A stretch of DNA of 64,000 nucleotides from Flectobacillus rivi (lineage in GTDB: Bacteria > Bacteroidota > Bacteroidia > Cytophagales > Spirosomataceae): positions 453,418-517,417 of the forward strand of contig NZ_JASHIE010000002.1 in assembly GCF_030056655.1 (NCBI RefSeq). Reading direction: 5' to 3'. The notes below the pieces were generated by a model. That model was not told where the DNA came from. It searched no databases and saw only the letters and a program-made list of their open reading frames with translations. The position numbers and the translations under genes were made by a program. Below are positions 1 through 8,781 of the stretch, piece after piece (position 1 is the first letter of the stretch; every line of letters begins with the position of its first letter).

Positions 1-2105
1 TCAACCACAGCTCTAGCACGGTTTGCCGAAAGTTGCATATTGAAGTTATCACTCGATCGAGCATCAGTGTGCGAGCGAATCTCAATAGTCATTGCTGGAT
101 ACTTACGAAGTAATGGCAACAATGTTTTTTCTAGTTCACGAGCTGCGTCAGGACGAATAAAGAATTTTCCATAGTCATAATAAATATTTTTCAACTTGAA
201 AATATCTCCTTCACCATACATCCCTTGAATATTCTGCACTACTTCCCCACTCGATTTAACTTTACCAATTTTTTCTGTATTAGTGGCATACTTGTCTTTT
301 TCAGCCGTCAGTTTGTGGTCATCTCCTGGTTTTACCTGAAACTCATAGCCACCATCTGGTCCTGTTGTTACAGTTTGCTTCGTTTTATCTTTTTCGTTTT
401 CTAAAGTTACCTGAACACCAGCCATAGGTTGGTCGTTTACTTCCGATTTTACGACACCTTTCAACACTGCCAAAGGAGCTTTTTCAAGATATAACTCTAA
501 GGTTGTTTTCTGAGCAGTATTACTTTTGGTGGAATATGCCACAGAGTTCATCAAATAACCTTCTTTAATAGCTTTGAACTCATACTCGGCATTGGCTTCC
601 ATACAAATACTGGTTGAGCCATCTACGCCTGTCACTCTTAACTCACGACTTTCTGCATTTACCGTGATACGAACGTCTACGTTTTCGAGTGGTTGTTTGG
701 ATGCTGCATCATACACAATTAAGGTCAAAGGACGACAAACACGTTTGAAGCTATAAATATTATCGTCACTTAAACCAGACTTACGATTTGACGAGAAAAA
801 CCCACTTGTACGAGTCGCATCAGTGATAATACCAAAATCATCTTGTGGTGAATTGAGTGGAGCCCCTAAGTTATTTACGCCTCTGTAAGCCACACCATCT
901 TTAATTTCTGCAAAAAACATATCAAGTCCGCCTAGTCCTTCATGACCGTCAGAAGCAAAGTAAAGATTTCCACTTGGGTCAACAAATGGGAACATTTCAT
1001 TACCCTCGGAGTTGATTTCTTTTCCCATGTTCACAGGTGTTCCCCAGTTTCCGTCGCTGTATTCAACCACATAAATATCTGTACCACCATAACCACCAGG
1101 CATATCTGACACAAAATACAATTTGGTATTATCAGGTGTCAATGCTGGGTGTCCGCAAGAGTATTCATCAGAATTAAATGGTAGTTCCTTGATATTACTC
1201 CAATTGTCTTTTACTAAATCTGCAATGTATAATTTCAGCTTATTAGTACCATCTTTAGACTCTCTGGTTTTACCTTTATTAAAATTGTTACGAGTAAAAA
1301 TTGCTTTTTGTTCGCCTTGAAAGAATACCGCTGGACCTTCATGATACTTTGTATTAATCACACGGCTAAATTCTTCCACCTTATTTACTTCGCCAGTTGA
1401 CTTTAAGGTTTTATTGCTATTACTCGCAATCACACCGCCCAAGGCAGCCGCTTTTTGTACCATCCCCGACTTTAGTTGTGCGGTATCTGGCACAAAATAT
1501 AAATCCAAAAATGGCGTCTGATTCCAACCATACACACGCTTCACAGCACCAGACTCATCACGAGCAGAACAAAACACTAAACCTCCTTTGTAAAACATCG
1601 GGCTAAAATCCGCCTGATTTGAGTTGATAGGAAGATATTCGACTTGATACGAAGAGGAGTCTCTATAAAAACGGCTCATTTCCATGTATGAAACCGTAAA
1701 CTTTTTACTACGAACATCAGCTGTTTGTTTTTCTCCGTAAATCGAATAATACTTTTGAGAATCACGGTATTTGCCATTTGAAGCTAAAGCCTGTGCATAG
1801 TAAAGGTAATTCTCAGCCTCTATGTCTGGGAAGTTTTTTAATAAGTCACTGTACGCTCTTTCGGCATTTTTGGTATCCTGAATACGACGATAACAATAGG
1901 CTAACTTTTTTAACGCTTCTTTACGAACGGCTGCATCTAATTTTGAATCAGATAGCACATCTTCATACAAGCGAATAGCCGACATGTAACTAAGTTGCTC
2001 ATACTCTCTATTGGCTGCCTTAAACTTAGCTTGTCCCCAAGCGCTGTTAGCAGAAATAGCAAAGAGTAAGACTATACTCAGTAGAATATGTAATGATTTG
2101 TTCAT
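1..2105 (-). CDS. PorE-like OmpA-family protein (TPR, beta-propeller, carboxypeptidase-regulatory-like, OmpA), C-terminus cut by window edge
   Basis: The frame is open from the ATG at 2105 to the window edge, about 701 codons, so the C-terminus is missing. A signal peptide (MNKSLHILLSIVLLF...) precedes a TPR-like segment (about residues 30-110). PD40/WD40-like blades follow, with motifs such as KLYFVSDMPGGYGGTDIYVV and NLYFASDGHEGLGGLDMFF. Next come two carboxypeptidase-regulatory-like domains (VYDAASKQPLENVDV and LKGVVKSEVNDQPMAGVQV), then the start of an OmpA peptidoglycan-binding domain (IYYDYGKFFIRPDA, IEIRSHTDARSSD). This order is that of PorE and related Bacteroidota proteins, which link the type IX secretion/gliding machinery to peptidoglycan; many paralogues exist whose role is only structural. 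The family call is firm, while a T9SS role is inferred. Confidence 0.88.
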   Translation of the reverse strand, partial: MNKSLHILLSIVLLFAISANSAWGQAKFKAANREYEQLSYMSAIRLYEDVLSDSKLDAAVRKEALKKLAYCYRRIQDTKNAERAYSDLLKNFPDIEAENYLYYAQALASNGKYRDSQKYYSIYGEKQTADVRSKKFTVSYMEMSRFYRDSSSYQVEYLPINSNQADFSPMFYKGGLVFCSARDESGAVKRVYGWNQTPFLDLYFVPDTAQLKSGMVQKAAALGGVIASNSNKTLKSTGEVNKVEEFSRVINTKYHEGPAVFFQGEQKAIFTRNNFNKGKTRESKDGTNKLKLYIADLVKDNWSNIKELPFNSDEYSCGHPALTPDNTKLYFVSDMPGGYGGTDIYVVEYSDGNWGTPVNMGKEINSEGNEMFPFVDPSGNLYFASDGHEGLGGLDMFFAEIKDGVAYRGVNNLGAPLNSPQDDFGIITDATRTSGFFSSNRKSGLSDDNIYSFKRVCRPLTLIVYDAASKQPLENVDVRITVNAESRELRVTGVDGSTSICMEANAEYEFKAIKEGYLMNSVAYSTKSNTAQKTTLELYLEKAPLAVLKGVVKSEVNDQPMAGVQVTLENEKDKTKQTVTTGPDGGYEFQVKPGDDHKLTAEKDKYATNTEKIGKVKSSGEVVQNIQGMYGEGDIFKLKNIYYDYGKFFIRPDAARELEKTLLPLLRKYPAMTIEIRSHTDARSSDNFNMQLSANRARAVV

Positions 2106-2506
2106 GATAGGATTTTAGGCTAAATCGTTTTACAAAGTAAGTATATTGAATGATAAAGAAATGATTCTTAAAACAAGTTTAGAAACATAACTCCTTGATT
2201 TTCATATTTAGTGCATTCTGTACATTCAATTTACAGAGTAAAATGCTTTATGAAATCCGATTAGCCTTGTTTGATTTCTGTAGACAAAAAGGTGTATCTA
2301 CAAGAAGTTGGTTAATACTAAAACTACTATTTTGGCGAAACTCTGGCTATCAAACTTTCGTTAGAACGTCAGAAAATTATCAAAGCAAAAAACAAATAGC
2401 GTGCCAAAAAGTGGAAGCACGACTCTCAGAAGGACTAAAGCCGTTATACCTCGGTGGTACAACGGCTTTAATCATGGTAGAAATCTTTGAGGAGTTATTT
2501 AGAAAG
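2106..2506. other. Intergenic region, mostly featureless
   Basis: This 401-base gap lies upstream of the OmpA-family gene and downstream of the MFS gene, both on the minus strand. It should hold the promoter of the OmpA-family gene near its left end, but I see no clean TAnnTTTG box. Its only clear structure is the hairpin at 2436-2470. A plus-strand frame of 112 codons crosses it; I do not accept it as a gene. Confidence 0.5.
2436..2470 (-). terminator. Hairpin, likely terminator of the MFS gene
   Basis: A perfect 10-bp inverted repeat (taaagccgtt / aacggcttta) is extended by 4 more pairs inside (tacc/ggta) around a five-base loop. It starts 37 bases beyond the stop codon of the MFS gene. 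There is no strong T-run on either side, so termination is inferred from position and stem strength. Confidence 0.6.
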
Positions 2507-3769
2507 TTAATCTGTCACCTTCATTTTAAATAATTCTTTTGAACGAATCCATACGATGGACACAATAATCATGGTCATCGTACCTCCAAATATTACTGAT
2601 GGCACTGTGCCCATTAACTTAGCCAATAGACCTGACTCAAAAGCGCCGATTTCATTAGAAGAGCTCACAAAAATACCATTCACCGCCGATACGCGTCCAC
2701 GCATTTCGTCAGGAGTCCAATATCTCAAAACGGTCTGACGCACGATTACACTTACGCTGTCGAAGGCACCCGTAAAAAACAAAGCAACCACCGAAATCCA
2801 TAAGTTTGTTGAAACCGCAAAAATCAACGTTGCTAATCCAAAGCCTCCCACTGCCAGCAATAAATTTCGCCAAGCGTGTTTTAACGGAGGAAAATATACC
2901 ATCATAAACATGGTTAAAATTGCTCCTATTGATGGTGCTGCACGTAAAATACCCAAGCCTTCGGCTCCTACTTTAAGAATATCCTCAGCATAGATAGGCA
3001 ATAGTGCTATTACTCCACCAAAGAGTACCGAAAACAAATCGAGCGATATTGAATAAAGGATAATTTTTGTTTTGAAAACAAAAGCGATTCCTTCTTTAAG
3101 ACTTTGAAAAATATTGACTTTCTCCTCTACCTTTTCAGGAATTGGAGGTGCCGTAATAGTGCTAATCAAAAGCATTACCGTACATAATAGCGCCACCACA
3201 AACCAAAGCGAATTAGTCAAGCCCCAATAGGCATACATAAAACCTGCTAAACCTGGTCCTAAAATAGCTCCTGCTTGCCAAAAAGAACTTGCCCATGTGG
3301 TTGCGTTGGCAAATACTTCTTTCGGAATCAAAAATGGATTTAAAGATGAAGAGGCTGGCGAATAAAAACCTTTGGCTAAACCTATCAAAAATATTACGCC
3401 GTAAATGATGGGTAATAAATTGTGTTGTGGCAACTGGGTAGTTGAATGTGTAGCCCAAACCAAAATAACTGAACTCAAAATGATGACACTTAAACTGAGC
3501 ATCAAAATGGTTTTCTTGTTATAAAGGTCAGCCAAATGTCCACCAAATAATGCCAAAGAGATATAAGGAAGTGCCTCTGCTAAGCCAATCAAGCCTAATG
3601 CCATAGGGTCGTGAGTGACCTTGTACATTTCGTATCCAAGCAAGACTTCCTGAATCAATAAGGCCATTGTAATAAAACTATTGGCAAACATATATGCCAC
3701 AAACTGTGGATATTTCAACGCCTCATAAGGCGATCTTTTTGCAGATGGTGGTGTTAGTTGCTCGCTCAT
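2507..3769 (-). CDS. MFS transporter (EntS/MFS_3-like exporter)
   Basis: This 420-residue protein has about 12 hydrophobic helices and a typical major-facilitator motif between helices 2 and 3 (GGHLADLYNKKT, near residue 76). The second half repeats the pattern, with RGRVSAVNGIF near residue 359. It most resembles the MFS_3/enterobactin-exporter-like group that pumps small molecules out of the cytoplasm; the substrate cannot be told. Its ATG overlaps the TGA of the upstream UbiA-like gene (ATGA), so the two are probably translationally coupled and co-transcribed. A hairpin follows the stop codon. Confidence 0.88.
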   Translation of the reverse strand: MSEQLTPPSAKRSPYEALKYPQFVAYMFANSFITMALLIQEVLLGYEMYKVTHDPMALGLIGLAEALPYISLALFGGHLADLYNKKTILMLSLSVIILSSVILVWATHSTTQLPQHNLLPIIYGVIFLIGLAKGFYSPASSSLNPFLIPKEVFANATTWASSFWQAGAILGPGLAGFMYAYWGLTNSLWFVVALLCTVMLLISTITAPPIPEKVEEKVNIFQSLKEGIAFVFKTKIILYSISLDLFSVLFGGVIALLPIYAEDILKVGAEGLGILRAAPSIGAILTMFMMVYFPPLKHAWRNLLLAVGGFGLATLIFAVSTNLWISVVALFFTGAFDSVSVIVRQTVLRYWTPDEMRGRVSAVNGIFVSSSNEIGAFESGLLAKLMGTVPSVIFGGTMTMIIVSIVWIRSKELFKMKVTD

Positions 3770-4617
3770 CTAATCAGAATAAAAAGAAATAAAGGAATTA
3801 AAAATATACCATCTCCCACCCAACGATAACGATCATTTTTTACAAAAAACAATTCAAAATACGTTATTAACACAAGCACTGTACTCATGATGATTTCGAC
3901 AGTTCCCAAACCCATCGAATATGGATAAGTACTATGCCAAAGGATAAAAGATGTTGCTATGAGATTGATTACAAATAGTCCATATAAAATTTGCCGACAA
4001 GCACGTGCTCCCCACATTGACCCTAACGAATGTACTTGCGGGTATTTTTGTTGTTCAAATGCTGAAAAAAGCAACAAATTTTGAAAGGCAATCATAAAAA
4101 AAACGCCTGCCAATGCCCAATCTATCCAGCTAAATACTCTCGAGTGTTGTACGATGGCTGTTCCACATACACCCGACGCATACACGAATGCTGTCACTGG
4201 TTCTTTATAAGCTTGAAAGATACTATCTGAGGATAATTTACTCACAACTACCAAATAAATAGACGTGATAAAAGCAATCCCAAAGCCCACCATCAAGGTG
4301 AGATAGGTAATATGCCCCAAAAGATATATTCCCAGCAACATAGCCAATGCTACAGATAGCTTCAAAACTTTGGCATATTGTTTATGAAAACGATGCCTCG
4401 GTGTTGCTATTTGTTCGGGCTTCAAGTTATCCAACTGTCTATCTAAGGTGTATATAATAAATACCGCAATACCCAACAACCATGTACTGGTTGTGGCATG
4501 GGTAAATTTGCCTTCTGGCAGTCGCAAAAAAGCCGAATGACAAATCATGGCTCCTGCTACTACATCCAGACTTAATAGGTTTATTACTTCTAAAAAGCGC
4601 TTTAGTATCATATTCAA
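3766..4617 (-). CDS. UbiA-like polytopic membrane protein
   Basis: The 283-residue protein has about eight hydrophobic segments. After the second one it carries an aspartate-bearing motif (YTLDRQLDNLKPEQ, near residue 56) reminiscent of the NDxxDxxxD prenyl-diphosphate site of UbiA-superfamily prenyltransferases. The second aspartate-rich motif is not obvious (VVSKLSSDSIF lies nearby), so catalytic activity is uncertain. UbiA enzymes attach prenyl chains to aromatic acceptors at the membrane. The stop codon overlaps the start of the MFS gene, suggesting that the pair acts together. It could be an inactive homologue. Confidence 0.6.
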   Translation of the reverse strand: MNMILKRFLEVINLLSLDVVAGAMICHSAFLRLPEGKFTHATTSTWLLGIAVFIIYTLDRQLDNLKPEQIATPRHRFHKQYAKVLKLSVALAMLLGIYLLGHITYLTLMVGFGIAFITSIYLVVVSKLSSDSIFQAYKEPVTAFVYASGVCGTAIVQHSRVFSWIDWALAGVFFMIAFQNLLLFSAFEQQKYPQVHSLGSMWGARACRQILYGLFVINLIATSFILWHSTYPYSMGLGTVEIIMSTVLVLITYFELFFVKNDRYRWVGDGIFLIPLFLFILIR

Positions 4618-4661
4618 ATGCTACCGCCACAATCTAAGCGCGAAATTGCTTTGTATAGCTT

Positions 4662-5492
4662 TTAACTTACCGAAAACTTCGCCAATTGGCGTGTTGTTTG
4701 TACTGTTATTTCTTCTCCTACACTCACCGTTCCCGTTTGTACAATCAGTACATTTTGTCCAAATAAGATTTTATTGCCAGCCTTTCTGTAGTTCGAAAGC
4801 GTGTGTAATGGCTCTTTGCCAGTCTTTTGTCCTGTTTCGTGGTTCAACGTTGTAACAATACATCTGGCGCATGGTTTTACCCCCTTGAAAGAGGTTGTGC
4901 CTATCGAAAACTCAAACCAAGACTCTTCTTCAAAAGCATTACCACCAGTAAAGACAAAATTTGGACGAAAACGATTAATTGGAATCTGTTTTTCTAATCG
5001 ATTATTCAAATCGTCTAATGATGATTGTCCAATAATCAAAATAGGATAACCATCCGAAAAAGAGGTTATATCTTCTGGCGTTTGAGCATATTGAGGGTCG
5101 ACAGGTCGTAAACTTTCGTCGGGCATATAGACCAATCGTACGGGTTTGCCTAGTAATTCACTAAACCATGCACTTGCCTCCACAGATACTTCATGAGCAT
5201 CCATCTCATCATCCCAAACTTCTACAGTAATGGCCTCTGGAAGATATTCTCCCATATTTACCGAAAGCGTTTTTCCAGAAGGACTATGTGTTACATGTAG
5301 TAAATTCTCCGCTATTGCCGTTTTAAATAAAGCTAAATCTCCCACTTGTCGTTGAGTGACAAACACGTTGTCGGCATCAATAAGCATCCATCTACGGTCA
5401 TATTTTAGCCCACGAGTAGTTACTTCCGTTTGCTGTACACTAAAACCACCTAGAGATTTGACAGGATAAATCCAGATTTCAGAAAGTTGCAT
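4662..5492 (-). CDS. MOSC domain protein (MOSC N-terminal barrel plus MOSC)
   Basis: At 276 residues it has the usual length for the YiiM/mARC-like group. The N-terminal beta-barrel begins ELWIYPVKSL-like (SEIWIYPVKSLGGFSV) and contains DRRWMLID. The MOSC domain carries the conserved cysteine in KPCARCIVTTLNHETG (near residue 210), the residue proposed to bind the molybdenum cofactor or sulfur. RFRPNFVFTGG is also typical. Such proteins are expected to act in sulfur transfer or in reduction of N-hydroxylated compounds. No ferredoxin domain is fused at the C-terminus. The gene stands alone, 44 bases upstream of the UbiA-like gene. Confidence 0.9.
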   Translation of the reverse strand: MQLSEIWIYPVKSLGGFSVQQTEVTTRGLKYDRRWMLIDADNVFVTQRQVGDLALFKTAIAENLLHVTHSPSGKTLSVNMGEYLPEAITVEVWDDEMDAHEVSVEASAWFSELLGKPVRLVYMPDESLRPVDPQYAQTPEDITSFSDGYPILIIGQSSLDDLNNRLEKQIPINRFRPNFVFTGGNAFEEESWFEFSIGTTSFKGVKPCARCIVTTLNHETGQKTGKEPLHTLSNYRKAGNKILFGQNVLIVQTGTVSVGEEITVQTTRQLAKFSVS

Positions 5493-5549
5493 AGTCGTTT
5501 TTTACTTTAAAATTCTTAGACTGTTTTTAGATAGTTATGCGATGGGCTA

Positions 5550-5573
5550 TAAGCCGTAGGCATTAGGCAAAAT
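5550..5573 (+). repeat. Short dispersed repeat, family C copy 1
   Basis: The sequence taagccgtaggcattaggc followed by aaaat recurs with one change at 41793-41815 (taagccgtatgcattaggc followed by aaaa). Both copies lie in intergenic DNA. Only two copies are seen here, so its nature is unknown. Confidence 0.45.
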
Positions 5574-5637
5574 GTTTATTTTATTTCAGAAAATACTGAT
5601 TTGCTTCACTTTATCTCAAAATCAAATACTTAATTTT

Positions 5638-6486
5638 CTATATCCACTTAAACACCCATTTGATAGTCACTGTGTATAACACTACTGCCAACAACCAGCC
5701 TACAATCATAAGCGGAAAGTTCAATTCGGTCATGGTGATGACAGAAGGCGAAGGCAATGCGCTATCGGGATATGTCACCAATAAAAAAGCGTAGATATTA
5801 TTAGAAGCATGTATTCCTAAAGCTAGTTCCAACTTTCCATCAAAATAGGTCAATAGGGCAAAAAATAAACCTACTCCGATATAATAGCTCATAGCTAGAG
5901 CAAAACCTACTTTAGCCGTTTCGGGATTGAACCTATGCATCAATCCAAAAAGTACTGAACTTATTACAAGCCCCACAACCACATTTCGAGAGCCTATAGC
6001 TTGAAATAAATATCCTCTAAATATGAGTTCTTCACAGCTAGTTTGAATAGGCAAAAACAAGAAACCAACAATAAATGCAGGCAACCATTGTTGAGGATTC
6101 CAAGAAAAGCGGTACATCTCAGGAAAAAACGAATACATACCCAACTCTACGATTGCCGTACACACCAGCCACACTGCCGCAGAACTTGCCACACGCTTCC
6201 AATTTACGGAACTTTGTGGTGTAATCAGGGTTTGAAACTCGCGATGATGGCTATTTTTCAACCATACCCATAATGTTAAAATTCCTCCCGCAAAACTGCC
6301 TATTGCTACTAATAAATACCAATGCGAAGCCACGGTTGGTCTTCCACTTTTTATATCGGTCACCAACACTTGCGGAATGCTAAATATCCCTAGCGCCAAC
6401 AGTACTAAAATCATCCCTACAATATATCTCCAAGGCTGATTATTACCTATTTTGGCTTGTGCCAGAAAATCATTTTGTGCTAACAT
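5638..6486 (-). CDS. CPBP-family intramembrane metalloprotease/abortive-infection-like protein
   Basis: I chose the ATG at 6486 (282 residues, MLAQNDFLAQAKIG), because the 18 codons before it look like leader rather than protein. Eight or so hydrophobic helices carry the CPBP (Abi/CAAX protease) motifs: EELIFRGYLFQ (EExxxR), FGLMHRFNPETA (first histidine) and GIHASNNIYAF (HxxxN). These residues form the membrane-embedded active site that, in Rce1-type enzymes, cleaves after prenylated cysteines. Bacterial members act in peptide maturation, immunity to bacteriocins or unknown roles. No bacteriocin gene is adjacent, so the substrate is open. Confidence 0.88.
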   Translation of the reverse strand: MLAQNDFLAQAKIGNNQPWRYIVGMILVLLALGIFSIPQVLVTDIKSGRPTVASHWYLLVAIGSFAGGILTLWVWLKNSHHREFQTLITPQSSVNWKRVASSAAVWLVCTAIVELGMYSFFPEMYRFSWNPQQWLPAFIVGFLFLPIQTSCEELIFRGYLFQAIGSRNVVVGLVISSVLFGLMHRFNPETAKVGFALAMSYYIGVGLFFALLTYFDGKLELALGIHASNNIYAFLLVTYPDSALPSPSVITMTELNFPLMIVGWLLAVVLYTVTIKWVFKWI

Positions 6487-6611
6487 AGAGGTTTGGGGGT
6501 TGGGGTTAAATAGAAGGCTCAGAATACAGGTGTTGTGCAACTTTATGCTTTACAAATGTAAGAGAAGTGTGTTTTACTTCCTTAAAAGGACATAGAAAAA
6601 TACAAATAAAA

Positions 6612-6667
6612 AAACAGAGATAGCGATATTTTTCTACGTAAATTGAAAAATATCGCTATCTCTGTTT
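6612..6667 (-). terminator. Strong intrinsic terminator
   Basis: A perfect 23-bp inverted repeat with a 10-base loop is followed on the minus strand by a run of T residues (ctgttttttttatttgta). It lies just downstream of the FkbM methyltransferase gene and ends transcription of the polysaccharide cluster. Confidence 0.9.
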
Positions 6668-6690
6668 GGCTTTGTTTTCCTCAAAACCAA

Positions 6691-7500
6691 TTACTTTTTC
6701 ACTGCAAAAATATTCAACTGCAAATCCATGGAAGGATTGGCTTTGTAGGCATGATTAATAAACGGTACAGGTCTATCTTGTGCATCACGGATAAAGTATC
6801 TGAAACCATTTTTTGTCAAAATAGAAAGCAATACATCTAAATCTTGTGGGCGGTTTGGAAACGAATGATATTCAATAAAGATATGGTCGATATGTCCGAT
6901 GTTATCAGCGCAATCTTGAAAAACCTCCACTTCAGCACCTTCAATATCCATTTTCAACATTTGAATACTTGTATGTTTTTGCAAGTATTCCTTCAAACGG
7001 ACAGACTCAATACGCTGTTTTTCGCCTTCACCATAAATCGATGCACCGTCCGAACCTTCGGTCACAAACTCGATTCCTTGGTCATGAACCCATACGGCTT
7101 TGTCTACAATTTCGACCCCTTGAATTCCGTTCACGCTCAAATTATTGCTTAATATTTTGGCGATTTGTGGATCGGCTTCAAAAGCAGTAATTTTAGCTTT
7201 TGGGTACAATTTCTTAAAGAACAAACAGCTTGTACCAATATTAGCTCCACAATCCAAAATAACAGGACTATCTGTCTTACTTTGGAATCTGTAACTTTGT
7301 CCTACAAAAATCTCTTCATGCTGGAACAAAAACGACATACAGTCTGGCACTAAAAACGTAACGCCCTGAAACGAAACAGTTCGAGGTTGATAACGTGGGA
7401 CTGTACCAAACTTAGCCATTAAGCCCAGCAATTCGCGCGCCTCTGGGGTGCGGATATGATGGAAAGGGTATTTTAAGAAATATTTTAAGGCAAATAACAT
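6691..7500 (-). CDS. FkbM-family SAM-dependent methyltransferase
   Basis: In this 269-residue protein the SAM-binding glycine-rich loop is DCGANIGTSCLFF (near residue 93), followed by ITAFEADPQIAKIL. The FkbM signature LKMDIEGAEVEVF lies near residue 182. FkbM enzymes O-methylate sugars or polyketide hydroxyls. As the last gene of a minus-strand polysaccharide cluster it most likely methylates a sugar of the surface glycan. The acceptor is unknown. Confidence 0.9.
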   Translation of the reverse strand: MLFALKYFLKYPFHHIRTPEARELLGLMAKFGTVPRYQPRTVSFQGVTFLVPDCMSFLFQHEEIFVGQSYRFQSKTDSPVILDCGANIGTSCLFFKKLYPKAKITAFEADPQIAKILSNNLSVNGIQGVEIVDKAVWVHDQGIEFVTEGSDGASIYGEGEKQRIESVRLKEYLQKHTSIQMLKMDIEGAEVEVFQDCADNIGHIDHIFIEYHSFPNRPQDLDVLLSILTKNGFRYFIRDAQDRPVPFINHAYKANPSMDLQLNIFAVKK

Positions 7501-7552
7501 ATCTTGGAATACGTGATTATGGAGTTATAGAAACCTCTTTTCAAATCAAAAC

Positions 7553-8767
7553 TTACTTTTTCATGACGTACTTAAACGCCTCACAATAGTTTTTAATCAC
7601 TACGTGGATATTCACCTCATTTTTGATAATATCACCTGAACGTAATCCCATTTCCTTGGTTTTTTCTGGATTACTCATCATACTTTCAAGCTTTTGGTAT
7701 AAATCTTCGGCATCACCATTTTTGAAGATATACCCGTTATATCCATCACGAACAAGCTTTTTCTCAGTACCATCCGCCACCGAGCAAATAATAGGTTTAT
7801 CAAAACACATTGCATCATTGATAGACAAACCGCCCATACCTGCCAAAACATAGACTAATGAAGCATTGAAATATTGTCCCAACTGCGTCATTTCATACAC
7901 TGCACCAGCAAATTCAACACTTTCTTCTATTCCTAAATCTTTCGCTTGTTGCTTGAGATTATCTAGTTCAGGGCCAGTACCTACAATGGCTAATTTAGCG
8001 ATAGGAAACTTTTTGAGTAATTTGGCAAAAACATCCATCAGCAAATCCACACGTTTCCATTTTACTAAGCGTCCAACGTGCAAAAGTCGTAGAGGATTAT
8101 CTGGCAAAACGGTGTTTACTCCTTCGATCTTCGCTCTTTCGTTGAAGATAATATCCGTATCAGGAGAATTATAAATTACAAAAATCTTCTCCTTTGGCAC
8201 GCCATAACTTCCAAAAACATCTATTGCCTCCTCGGTATAATCCACATGGGCATCTACCATATTGAAAGCTCTTTTATAGGTATATTTCAACAAGCTATAT
8301 TTCAGCTTAAATGCCAAACTTGAAGGCTTCAATTCCGTTTTCAAGGTTTCGGTTACGGCACCACCTTTGGCATAATAATCGAGCGCTTCTTGGAATTTTG
8401 GGATATTAAAAGGAATCTCTTTCAGAATCAATTTGATACCCATGCTACGGATTTTCCAAAGCAGCAAGGGATTGTAAACAAAAGTCAAAATATAAGGCCA
8501 AATCGTAACAATAACATCAGGCTTTTCTGCCTCAACCGTTTCCAAAAAGTTCTTGAAAAATGGTTTTCCCCAAGCCGTTTTATATTCTTCCAAAAAGTGT
8601 ACCTTAAACTCAACGCCATCCAAAGTTTGGTGCACACCTGCACCTACGCTTTTTCCTTGGCTTTTAGGAGCAATCACCACAATCTCCTGCCCTTCTACTT
8701 GGTTTAGTCGATTGAGTACTAAATTATAATAATGCGGCAATCCACCAAATGTGAATAGTATCTTCAT
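7553..8767 (-). CDS. Glycosyltransferase family 4 protein
   Basis: This 404-residue protein has the GT-B fold. The N-terminal acceptor domain starts MKILFTFGGLPHYYN. The C-terminal Glycos_transf_1 domain shows LLHVGRLVKWKRVDLLMDVF, KLAIVGTGPELDNLKQQA and the nucleotide-sugar site region LAGMGGLSINDAMCFDKPII. It would add one sugar from an activated donor to the lipid-linked glycan at the cytoplasmic face. It sits 14 bases downstream of the flippase gene, within the cluster. Donor and linkage cannot be read from the sequence. Confidence 0.92.
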   Translation of the reverse strand: MKILFTFGGLPHYYNLVLNRLNQVEGQEIVVIAPKSQGKSVGAGVHQTLDGVEFKVHFLEEYKTAWGKPFFKNFLETVEAEKPDVIVTIWPYILTFVYNPLLLWKIRSMGIKLILKEIPFNIPKFQEALDYYAKGGAVTETLKTELKPSSLAFKLKYSLLKYTYKRAFNMVDAHVDYTEEAIDVFGSYGVPKEKIFVIYNSPDTDIIFNERAKIEGVNTVLPDNPLRLLHVGRLVKWKRVDLLMDVFAKLLKKFPIAKLAIVGTGPELDNLKQQAKDLGIEESVEFAGAVYEMTQLGQYFNASLVYVLAGMGGLSINDAMCFDKPIICSVADGTEKKLVRDGYNGYIFKNGDAEDLYQKLESMMSNPEKTKEMGLRSGDIIKNEVNIHVVIKNYCEAFKYVMKK

Positions 8768-8781
8768 ATTGTTAGCTTTTG

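Noticed and set aside
2195..2533. 112-codon plus-strand frame in the gap before the OmpA-family gene
   Set aside because: It runs through the terminator hairpin of the MFS gene, overlaps the end of that gene on the other strand and has no recognisable domain.
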